Assembly (NCBI GenBank): GCA_008694505.1
Contig: VZDJ01007747.1
Span: 3,065,390-3,129,389 of the forward strand
DNA length: 64,000 bases
Direction of reading: 5' to 3'
From: Cyanoderma ruficeps
Taxonomy: Eukaryota; Chordata; Aves; Passeriformes; Timaliidae
Of the stretch, positions 50,551-60,900 are shown piece after piece. The first letter of the stretch is position 1, and each line of letters begins with the position of its first letter. The notes under the pieces are model-generated. The model was given only the letters and a program-made list of their open reading frames with translations. It was not told the DNA's origin and did no database searches. The translations under genes and the position numbers were made by a program.

Positions 50551-53500
50551 ACCACATTGATAACAAACATTAATGAAAAAATGCTACTAGAATAGTCATG
50601 GTGCAAGAGCCAGGCTGGCTGATGACCCCTTTCAGCCTCACCTCAGGTGAGGTGCTGACCCTTTAGAGCATTCCTTTTAACAATATATTATTTGCATCTT
50701 GAGACCATGTCACTGACCATTGAGAAAAGAGCTATTCTCAGCTGAGAAATAGCTTCCTTGGGATCCTGCAAGGTGCCTGTGTTGGAAGCAAAACTTATTA
50801 TAAATGCACCTGAGCTTCATAGCTTGATTGCAATACCCACTTAACTGCTCCAGCTCTTCTGGTGTGGACACTTTATCTCGTAATGAGAATTCTGTCTGGA
50901 AAACTTGGTCCTTTATGGTAAATAAACCCTCAATTTGGGAAGTTTATGTCTGAAAGTTGATGGCTGGATTGATTCCTTTTCTTTCCATTTTTAAAAATCT
51001 AGCACAGGTAATCTCTTTGCAGTAGTGTTTTGTTCATGATTCTTGGGTGGGATAAGGAAAGAAACACTGGAAGCTAAGAGTGACAGTAGGAAACGCATAG
51101 TATGTCACTGTGCAATATCTGTGTCAGAATTTGTCACATGAAGCAGTCTGTCCCAGAAAGGTGCCATTGATCCTACGTTATCATTCTGTTGTTTAAAAAT
51201 TACTTAACAGAGCACGTGCCAGAAAATTATTTATACTTACTGAAGTAGTTCTCTGAGTAGACACTGGAGTTTTGCAAGTGAAGTGTTTCTGAGTTTGGAA
51301 TGGAAGACTTACCTAAAGGCACAACTTGAGCACTGCAAAAGAAGGAGAGAAACAAATATGCTCCTGCATTTCACAAACAGTTGCAATTAACTGATGGAAA
51401 GGACTCAAAGACGATAGCTTTGATTCAGATGGCATCTCTGAAGAACATAAATTAGTGTGTTGGCAGCCGAAATTGCTAAGCATTTGCAAGTATTTGAGAT
51501 ATGATGTGATTGACAATTATGTGATTTATTTAGGAAATCATTAGGGTTAGATTGAAATAAAGAAGTCAATATCAAACAGTTTTGCTTGGAGGAGCAAGGT
51601 GAGATGAATAGGATTTGCTTTCCTCAAATAAGAGGAAAATAGACATAGTTGGCCTCAGTGTGGAATGCATGGCAGTAGCTCAAGCTAATGAAACTAGTCT
51701 GCCTATAATCAAAGAAATTCAGGATACCCATCCAGCCTCCTCTTAGAAATTAAGGAAGGCATTATTGACCTTATGAAACATAGTTCAGAAAGGAACTGAG
51801 TTCTGGACAGTACTGTATGCAGGAGATTAATGTAGTTCACTATTAAATGATATACTGGATTTCATCATTATATCCATTATTGTATTTGTACCTTGAAAAA
51901 ATGTGCATTTAATGAGTGAAATGCTGAATGTGAATTCTACAGTAATGCCTACATTTGATAGCATAGATCCTGATCAAAAATGACATGCTGGAAAAGGAAA
52001 AGCGAGAATGAAAAGCAAATGGATGTTCTAATAGCTTTTCAACTTGATTCAGGTCTGCCACACACCTTCTGTGTGACCTTGAGCAAGTTACTCAAGGGCT
52101 AGACTTTCACAGAGCACTTCAGTACTTGCAAATGCACCCAAGTCACTGGCACAAGCTTGTGCAGTGTCTGCTGTAGCTCATGACCGAGTGTCCTGAGGAG
52201 ATAAGCCAGTTCCTTTTAATATCTGCTGATTCTTATTCTGATAGAAGAATAAGATAATTTCATCAGTATTTAGAGAACATTGTTCCAGATCTAGAGAAGC
52301 CATAATCAATTCAGTAATGTTTATCTGAATCTTTAATATCTCCTTTGTTTCTGTCTATCTGTGCAGGAGGAGAAATGCCCCTCTTCCTCACAGGGGTGGG
52401 TAGGGAAGACCGGCTCAGGAGTGTGAGGTGCAGAGCTACTGCAGTTAGTGGATGCATGTAAATAGGTTATGATGAGAAATGTGAAAGCAAGTCCATTATT
52501 AAATTTATACAGGGCTAACAGTGTAATCAAATTAGCCTTTGCACTTTCTCCTGTGCTCCACTTTCTGCATTAGAAAATCTCCATAAATCTCTGCAAAGCC
52601 ATTTCATTTGTTCCCTTTAATGCTCTCCTCTGGTGTGATGCAAAGAAACACCTCAATACTTGCTAAGTAGCGAGTAGGCTGCAAGTAGTGCCAGCTGTGT
52701 CTGCTCCTCTTGGTACTCACAAGTGTGTACTTCCTTCCATATCTGACCTGGATTATTTTGCTGATCAGTCTAATCCACATTGGCATGTGAAGTGATATAC
52801 ACTGTCCCCTCTGGGACAGGGAACTTTCCTCTGCCTGCACTGGTCTGCTAATGCCTGGGATCTGCTCCATGGGGGTCACTGTAAGGCAGTGAGAGGGAAG
52901 CACTGACACAGCATTTGCAAAGGAGGAAGAGTGTGCTACCAGGTCACGGGCTTTTGGAAGGACCCTTATCAGGACCGAGGGCTGGTGATGAAGCACTCCA
53001 AAAGAAAATGCCAGGGTGAAATGTCATGCTTTCTCCAAGCCTTTTCTGAGTGAAACAAATATTCACATGTTTTTCCCATGTATTTTCACGGGTTTGGAAC
53101 TGATTTCAGGCTGTAAATGAAGTGAGCAGATTTTCCTCACTGCACAGTTGCCAATAGCTCCTGTGTCTTGTGGGGGTGGCAAAAGATAAATTGGTGCTGA
53201 GACCATACAAGTGACTGGGTTGTGAACTTGCACTGGCAATGCTTTATTTACCACTTGCTCATTTTTCTTCATGCAAATTACCAGATCGTTGGTGAGCATC
53301 TTTCTCCGCACTGCAGTGTGAGGCTTTCAGCAGCCCGAGGGGCACAGTCACGGACATACCTCCTGTGGCCAAGCGGTGGCCCACCTGCACTGGCTCTGTA
53401 ACACTCCTGTCCCCACTGGCTCCTGGCACTGATTTGTCTGTTGTCCACTGGGGCTCTGACTATCGCTTTCTGCAGCCTGAAAAGGCTGCTGTGGTGTGTG

Positions 53501-56500
53501 TTGAGCAACAGCCATTTTGTGTTCAAATTATAGTTGCAGTCATGGTACTAATCCAAATATATCTACTATGCAAAGCTGCTTAGCTGCTCCTGGATTGCTT
53601 TTTCTTTTAATATGCATCTAGTTTTTGAACAGAAGGTAATTCTTCTGTTTCGAAGGTCTTGTGGGGAAAAACAAAAAACAAATTACTAAATTTCATTAGG
53701 GTATTCCTTAAAGGTGTCATCTTCTCTGACTTTTGAAAGAAAAGGACTTTTCAAAGGAAAATGGAAACACTTATTCGCCTAACTAATTAAACAGTTTGCC
53801 ACATTACAGTGGGTCTTCTATTCCATTATTGCGATGAAGACTTCACTTTAGTGGGACTGTTTACACTTTAAAGTATGAAATTGAATCTTTTCTCAAATGA
53901 AGACCCTGTTGAATATGGAGATGCAATAAGTATTTTGCCCTTACACTTCAGTAAAGGATAATGATATGGGAATAGATTTGGCTGGCAGTTTTTGGTTGCT
54001 GAAATAATCTGAAGGATAGACTCATTTATTTTTCAAGTGTATCCTGTTGATGATAGGATAAACAGCAAGCTAATGAAATGAATTGGCAATGCAGAATTAG
54101 AAGCCAGTCAGAACACAGATATTATATGAAGGGATCTACCTACACATGAGAGAAATTAAACTTGGAAAAATAAGCTTTTGCATATTTAAGTGAAATAATT
54201 GGAAATGCACTAACTCCAAAATGTCTGGTTTATTAGTTTAAAACACACGTAATAGCTGACAGCAAATTAGATATGAAGTGGCAAGTTACACAGAGCAAAG
54301 CTGTCATTTCTGTTTTAGACACTATATTCAAAAGCATTTTAGAGACAGTTGTTTATTATGACACTAGTGTGATTACACTTCTGAGCAAAATGTTATGATG
54401 GAGATGTTGGGAAAACTGGAGGGACTTTGTAGTATAACAGCATTACTATCACTCTACAGGAATGACTCATGAGAAAAAGATATAAAGGATGAAATATAGA
54501 TCTTAAGTGAGTGATGATTAAGAGGGAAATACTGTTTGCATAGGTGAAAAGACACAAATGTAAGGAGCAGGAAAAAGTTAATGAGACGCAGAAAGAAAAA
54601 TTTGAAACTAAGACAAAATATAGACTGGATAAGGGGAGAAATGGCACAATTCTGAGATGGCTTAGGTTTCTGAATACTTTGCCAGGTGACCAACCCCTTG
54701 TGATTTCTACAGTGAATTTGCTCAAAGCAATAGAAGAAATACTCTTTGATGGGAAATAGGAAGGGATCCCATCAGATTGTCCAGCTTCTCTCTGATTACC
54801 CATCATGGCTACGTGGAATGCTGCAGCACTCTGTTAGAATTTCTGTCCTCTCTTTAGGAGCCTGCTGGGTGCACTGATGAGGCAAAATCCAGAGGGGAGT
54901 TGCCTGCTGCAGATTACTAAAAAGATTGGCGACAAAACCAGGAGGAGAGTTTCAGAAGACTGAGACTCCAGCAGACAGGATTCATTGTCAGGTGCATAAA
55001 ACTGCAATACCCTGCATGTGGGAACAAGGCAATACCCCCTTTGCAAGGCAGCATTTCCTTTTTTATCAGTACTCAATGATGTCCAGTGAGATGAGGTGGG
55101 ATACTTTTGCTGTGTCACAGCCAGGGTGGGGAACAAAAACATCATGGACTAGGAGCTTGTTTCCCGTAGGAAAAAAAAAAAGAGGCAGCTAGAATGAAGC
55201 CTAGAGCATGGTGGCTATTCTTAAATAGCTTATGAATCATACGAAGCTCATATCAGTGTTTCCTAGAAAATTAAGATGTCACTAACATATCATCTGAAAT
55301 GCCTCTAAATTATAAGTCTGGCAGTCCAAACAGCAGTTAGTGACTGTCAAACAGCACTGAAAATCGGGAGCACTCAGCAATTTGACACAAGATTCTGTTA
55401 AGAGACTCGTCTAGCTACAGCAGCCTTGCTCCTTGGCCAGTAGAGGTGCCCATCCAGCTTGCCATTTTACTTGTTCTTTGCCATCTGATCCTTTTTATTA
55501 TGCTAGCAAGGTGTAGTTTCTGATGTCTTTTTTTTTTTTCCCTGCATTGCCCCAGTTTCTGGATGGCAAAATTTACCATTGCTTTTCCAGATGGGAATCC
55601 CTAGAAATTACTATACCCCAGGGTGCTACTCCCTCCTTAATCTGATGCAGGGCTGGGGTCAGACATTCTCAGATGTGATTTATTCCAGCTGAGGATCCAG
55701 TTGTGCCATTTAGAGGGGTGGTGTGGTAGCAAACCTCCTTTTGAACTTTGGACAGGGAGGGTATCCAAACAGTGAAGATCTGTGGCAGTACTGTGAAGAG
55801 ACGCATGCCACACTTTACATCTGGCTGGCAACTCTACCGTGGTGCCCTCATGTAAAGTAACAGTCCTTGCCTTGTCCTCCTGGTGGCAGTAAAAATGTTG
55901 ACTAGCTTGAGGTAGAAAATCCTCCTGCGACAAGAGCCAACACTTTTGAAAATAATATACATGAACAGCTTAGGACAATGTTTATGGAAGTAGTAGAGGT
56001 GTATATATGGTGTAAAGACACAGAGAAAGCCACTGTCTGGGTAATAGGAATAAAAGATAAGTAATGTCAGCGTAGAGAGCTAGGTTATCTGAAGTTCTCC
56101 AGTTGAAAACTACTTGTCTTCTCCAAACTGGCTTTAAGGATTGTATATTTTTAATTGCAACTTGGTTGGAACTCTAGTCCTGAATATTGCACCTTGGAGA
56201 GGGAGAGAGAGCCTTTTGCAGGTGTTCAACCTTTGGTTAACCTTTTTATAATATAAATCAACAGGGGTGAAATGGAGGAGGCAGCACGAGGTGAGCAGGG
56301 CTCTGGTTCACCTTGACTGACTGCATATGCAAGGCTGGGTTTGGTCTTTATTGGCTCATCTGGAAGAAGTTTCCTCAAGCAAGGAACCAATATGTGTGAA
56401 TAAACCTCCTAGAATTAATTTCTTTTGGGGATTTTTTTTTTTTTTTTAGGGAGGTGGCCTGGGTAATAACTACAGTTCTGAAAGATAAAAACATCTCAGT

Positions 56501-56523
56501 GTAAAAGTGTTCGAACAATACTC
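50551..56523. other. Intergenic DNA upstream of EPHA5, unassigned
   Basis: About 6 kb without a recognised gene or repeat. A palindromic double E-box lies at 50636-50652. T-rich tracts occur near 55528-55540 and 56432-56448. Open frames near 52604-52996, 54393-54806 and 55637-55933 have no features. Distal regulatory elements for the downstream gene could lie here, but none can be shown from the sequence alone. Confidence 0.5.
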
Positions 56524-56628
56524 TTGGGCACAGTGTGATTCTTGGCAAGGTCCTGTGCAGGGCTAGGAGTTGGACTTGATTATCCTTGTGGGTCTCTTCC
56601 AATTCAGCATATTCTGTGATTCTCTAAT
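56524..56628 (+). mobile_element. CR1 LINE 3' end, sense
   Basis: AGGGCTAGGAGTTGGACTTG, TATCCTTGTGGGTCTCTTCC and AATTCAGCATATTCTGTGAT are the CR1 3' terminus in sense orientation, ending in the ATTCTGTGATTCT motif. It is only about 105 bp long and sits roughly 160 bp before the CpG island. It may therefore bound the functional promoter region. Confidence 0.88.
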
Positions 56629-57253
56629 ACTAGCCGTGCTGGATTCAAGGCTGTGCTCTGGTGGTGACTTGGGGTAAAATACACCTGAAACTCGTCTTTC
56701 TATCGGCACCATTTCGGAGTTCGTGGCATTTTTGCTTACCTGGCCGGGTGGGGGGGGTGAGCCTTCCCCTCAGGTTTACCAGCCTTGTGAGACCGCGGCT
56801 TCCCCAGCTCTGGGCTGGGGCGTGCGTGTGTAGGTTTTGGCACCGTGACCCGCGGCTGCTGCGGGGAGATCTTGCATTCACCGTCCCCCGAGCGGGCTCG
56901 AGGGGTGGCTCGCAGGGAGAGCGCTGCCGCCCGCTCCCTCGCACGGCCATCGCGGGGCTGCAAAGGGTTCCCATCAGGGCGGACACTCGTAGTCCGGTCC
57001 CCGCAGCTCCCCGGACTCCGGGAGGCGCTGAGCCTGCCGTCCCCGCACACGGTGGCGACGGCGGCGGGTCCGCCCCGTCGGGGGCGTCTCCACGGCGGCG
57101 CGGGGCCACCTCCCCATCCCCGCCCCCTGCCTCCCCAGTCGCGTCGGCGGCTGGACGGGAGCGGAGGGGAGCGAGTGCATCCGCGCTGCCTGCCCGCCCC
57201 GTCCCGTCCTGAGCCGACCCGAGCGGGCAGCGCTGGGGGGGAGCCGCCGCCCC

Positions 57254-57262
57254 ATGCGCTGA
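57254..57262 (+). CDS. Two-codon upstream ORF (ATG CGC TGA)
   Basis: It is the only ATG between about 56880 and the main start, and it reads Met-Arg-stop, ending 11 bases before the EPHA5 ATG. Its context (C at -3, C at +4) is weak. If the transcript begins upstream of it, it could slightly reduce or modulate initiation at the main start. Whether it is translated is unknown. Confidence 0.4.
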   Translation: MR

Positions 57263-57273
57263 GCGGCGGCGGG

Positions 57274-57400
57274 ATGGGGCCGCGGGGCACCGGCGGCTGG
57301 GCCGGTCGCGCCGGGGCGCCGGCTCCCGGTCGGACGTGCCTCCTGCCGCTGCTGCTGTGCGCCGCGCTCCGGAGCCTGCGGGCCAGCCCCGGCAGCGAGG
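57274..57400 (+). CDS. EPHA5: Ephrin type-A receptor 5, first coding exon (signal peptide)
   Basis: EPHA5 is a receptor tyrosine kinase that binds GPI-anchored ephrin-A ligands on neighbouring cells and guides axons. This exon supplies only the N-terminus. The 42 codons have an arginine/glycine-rich start, a hydrophobic core (CLLPLLLCAAL) and a polar end (RASPGSE), the layout of a secretory signal peptide. LLLCAALRSLRASPGSE closely matches the end of human EPHA5 exon 1 as I remember it (LLLCAALRTLLASPSNE). The ATG at 57274 has a strong context (G at -3, G at +4) and is the first in-frame ATG in the island. The exon ends GAG G with the donor GTGAGC at 57401, which is phase 1. This phase would let the next exon complete a valine, as in the known ...E-V-N... 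junction. Another EPHA gene is the main alternative but fits less well. Confidence 0.9.
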
Positions 57401-57406
57401 GTGAGC

Positions 57407-57433
57407 GGGGACGGGGCGGCCGGGCCGTCGGGG
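57407..57433 (+). promoter_or_regulatory. G-quadruplex motif just inside intron 1
   Basis: Four G-tracts (57407-57410, 57413-57416, 57422-57424, 57430-57433) are separated by loops of 2, 5 and 5 bases on the sense strand, starting 7 bases after the exon end. Such a motif could fold in the pre-mRNA or DNA. Its effect on splicing or transcription is conjecture. Confidence 0.6.
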
Positions 57434-57942
57434 CAGCGCCCACCCGGGAGGGTGGCTGCCCGGCGGTGCGCGGCTTCGGACTCGGCGGATTCAATTTTGG
57501 GACATTTTGGGGGAAGTGGAGAAGGGGCTCTGCCCGCGGGAAGGCGGATGCCGCGGCGGGGATGCGGATGGCACTGCCGATGGGGCAGGGGGCTCCCGGC
57601 GAAGGGAGGCGGCGGCGGCCGCGGGCAGGCTGGCACGGGTGGGTGGGTGTGCACAGATGCCTTGGCACGGGCGCCTTTGGCAGCGGGTGTTCCCTTTCTG
57701 CGGGGGGATGGATGGATGTGTGCGGGGCGGGTGCCTTAGCGCGGGCGGGGGCGCTCGGCGGTGCTGCTCGCGGTTTGCCCCGGGAGCCGCACAGGTGCAT
57801 CGGTGCGGGGCTGGGACGGGGCAGTCCGCACGGGGCAGGACTCGGCGGGACCGGCCGGCGCTCGGCGGGGCAGGGGAGGCTCCCCGTGGGAGCCCTGCAA
57901 GCGCTGGCCGCAGTGCGCTTACTTCGTGCCTTAAAATACACG

Positions 57943-57952
57943 TATAAAAAGG
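57943..57952 (+). promoter_or_regulatory. TATA-box-like element in intron 1, within the CpG island
   Basis: TATAAAAAGG matches the TATA consensus well and lies in the sense direction about 540 bp after exon 1, near the 3' edge of the island. It could mark an alternative or non-coding transcript start. A chance match in an A-rich pocket is also plausible. Confidence 0.35.
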
Positions 57953-60900
57953 AGAGGAAGCCGCGGCGGTGGCGGTGTGTAACCCGCAGCGGAGCGCGGC
58001 CGCTGGGGACGGATTTTTTTATACCTTTGATCTCTGTGAGGCCAGTGGCCAGAAACGCGTCCAGGTTTCTTGTTAGCAGGATGCTTCCAGTCTTTGAAAT
58101 TGGACTGGGATTTTTACTCCGTGCGTGGTGTGGGCACTGCTTGGGGCTTTCTAATATTTTTGGATCTGCGGGCAGGCTATAATGTGAAAGCAATGGGTGG
58201 AGAAGTTCAGCATCTGCAGGGGATGCCAGCGGCTCGAAGCAGGCTGGCGTCGTGATGCACCGTAATTATTTGTGAAACTCCTTTAGAAGGAGGAGGAGGT
58301 ATGCAGGGGTTGGTAAAGGAAAACCGTACCAGAATTTCAAAGATGTGGCCTGAGGTAACCAGCTAGCTGTAATTTATTTTCGAGAGCGAGAATAATGTGA
58401 ATCGCAGTTTTCTTAAAAAAAAAAAAAGTGCAGAGGAAGGGAGAAATACTGTTCCTCTGTGTACAAAGATACCAAATGTTCAGGAAGTGCACTGGTTTGG
58501 GAAATGGTTGAAATGGTTTGGCTTTGCCTTGGTTAGATAACAGTGGGCCCAATCCTTCTGCCCCCGTGCAATTTCAGATGATTTCACCCATGGGAGCAAT
58601 GCTGTTGAGATGGCGTGTCTGATTTAGAAGGGCTTTCCCTGTTACTCACCTTCCTTTTAGGAAGCATGCTGTCCTGTGCGAGCCAGTCTGCCCTGATACC
58701 ATGCTGAGAGACCAACAGATGCTCGGAGCCCCGTCTCAGTCATCCTTGCCAGGTCTCGGAAAAGCTGGATATTACTGACTGAGTCAATGGGACCAATTGC
58801 TGAGCACAGAGGTGTCTCTGCGTGAACAGGCAGCTGCAGAATAGGACTTTTACACGATAGGGAACTACTGGAAAGGATTAATGAAGCTGCCTAGCAAATG
58901 GGTTTAGTGGCATCTTTACAGGGAGGTTGCAGGGGAATATTACAGTAATGATGAGCAGTGTGAGCGCTTGCTTCACAGTGTTTGTGTTGCTACTTTTCTG
59001 ACTGCTGCTCTCTAATTTCCATCTTCAGTAAATGCAAAGCTAAAAGGCTGCTGCTAGAAGGGGTCTGACTGTGGACCTGAACTTTATTCAGTAAGTGCTG
59101 TCCTTTGCTGCGAGGAGATTTATTTGTAAACAAGCATTATTTGACAAGTGCTTCTCGCAGCATGTTTCCATTGCCATTTGCTACGGAACAGCTCCGTGCC
59201 TGGGAATGGCTCACCCTGCAGTATGTGGAGCCCAGTGCATGAGAAACCTGGGGCACTGAAGCCCACCTGCCTGGCTGCGTGCGAGTTGGTGCTTTTTGGT
59301 CACCAGTTTGGGTTTGGAAAGTTCATTTGGCTGCTTCTGGGCTCTGATGAGAGAGCACCTCCCCTGGGGTTACTTCTTTGGCTGGTTGGGAACTTTACTT
59401 TTGCTGAGATGGAGGTAGCCATCTTAGACCGGTGAATAATGTTTTCAAAAGTTGGCGATATTGGGTTTTCTGGGTTTATTTTTTATTTATTATCACTCAT
59501 CCTACTCAGCGTGGTTAAACAACTAGCCCATACCCTGTGATGTTTAGGCATGGAACACATAAGTAGCTGCATAGATGATGACAAATTCTCAGAATATTTT
59601 TATTCTTTACCCCCTGCATCATGTTTTCTTGTTTCTCTGAATCTTACTGTAACCGACAATGACTTCATGGGATAAAATACACGCAGTTAGCAATTCACAG
59701 TACACGACGTTCTATTTTACCCTCTAGTGGAGGGAGCTTAGGGGAAAATGCTTTAAAAATCTAGGTTATGATTCAGAGGGGGGAAAAAGTAAATTCATTG
59801 TTTTAGTTCCTTATCATGGAAGTAGCTTTTTGCATGGGCAGCTGAGTTTCAGAAGCTCTTGCCATTTTTATGGAGAAGTATTGAGTGCCCAACCTCTATT
59901 ACAAATCTGTTCACCTTCACAGATATCGCCAAAAATGTATTGAAGGATATACATTGGGAAAATGAATTAATTTTTCTCCAGCCTTTGCTGTAATAGTGAA
60001 ATAAGACAGATTTTTATTTTAATCTCCTTTCCTCAGTTTATATGTTAAAAGCAAAACATGTAGTGAAAGATGAAGGCTCAATACTATTTCATGCATTTTC
60101 AAGTGTTGTTTAGCCATTATTTTTACCTGTTTAGCAGAGTTTGCTGTTAAAACCAGATACTTGCTTTTTGCTTTGAGTAATCTTAAAAATTCAAAAATCA
60201 GTCCCGATGAAAATATTCCAAAGAGTACCCTGAGGGTATTGCACAATTTTGTGAAGTGCTGGTATTCCAGAAGTTTATTATTGCTTTAAAATGCATTCCT
60301 TATGATAATGGGGTCCAAGAGTCAGCCCTGCAGTATGTGTGACTGGGCTTCCTGCACTGCCTTCGGTTTAAAAATGCATGTGTTTTAAATCTTTCTGTTG
60401 TAAGTACCAGGGTTTGGGAAGTGGCTTGTATAAATTATTTATGTGAAACACAATAAGTGACGGATTTGGTTGAAGACTCCCCCCTTCACCCTAAATTATA
60501 TGATTTGTTACACATTGCCTGTGAATTTGAAGAGGTTTGCAGATCACATTTGGTCATCACTTAGATGACCTTAAAAAATGTCATGTGGACAAATTATTAA
60601 AATAATGGAATGCCTTATATCTGATTGCTTGTAACAAAGTAATTCCACAAGATATTTACATAATTGTAATTAAACACAAAGTATATTTCATTTCAGGGCT
60701 TTTCAGCAGAAGTGCTGATGAGGCAGTGCTTAACAATAAAGTGTTCTGTTAAGCAAATCAAAAGAAATGCAGTTTGAAAGAATGACATTGACTTAAATAG
60801 ATAAAGGTGAGAAAGACAAAATGGATCTTTGGAGTGTGTTGTATTTGTTTTAAGGCTAGAAGGATATTATTATTTTTATGAACTCCTGCTTTGGTCCTTT

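Larger units (their letters stand above)
56790..58020. promoter_or_regulatory. CpG island spanning the EPHA5 promoter and exon 1
   Basis: CpG dinucleotides, nearly absent elsewhere, become very dense here, and GC content rises sharply against the AT-rich flanks. There is no TATA box close upstream of the start codon. GC-box (Sp1-type) words occur at about 57069-57077, 57118-57127 and 57193-57200. This fits a TATA-less CpG-island promoter, as is usual for Eph receptor genes. The transcription start cannot be placed from sequence. Edges are estimated by eye. Long open frames run through the island on both strands because stop codons are rare in GC-rich DNA. Confidence 0.88.

Noticed and set aside
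52604..52996. 130-residue minus-strand frame
   Set aside because: No motif, no splice or promoter context, and a length expected by chance in 64 kb.
54393..54806. 137-residue minus-strand frame with hydrophobic stretches
   Set aside because: It is rich in Phe/Leu/Ser because of T-rich DNA, overlaps another open frame on the same strand, and has no recognisable family.
56845..58182. 445-residue plus-strand open frame containing the EPHA5 start
   Set aside because: It begins at a non-ATG codon and runs through the GTGAGC donor into the intron. Only 57274-57400 is taken as coding.
56736..58193. 485-residue minus-strand open frame across the CpG island
   Set aside because: It is antisense to the EPHA5 exon, rich in Pro/Arg/Ala, and explained by the scarcity of stop codons in GC-rich DNA. 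It has no domain, signal or supported splice structure.
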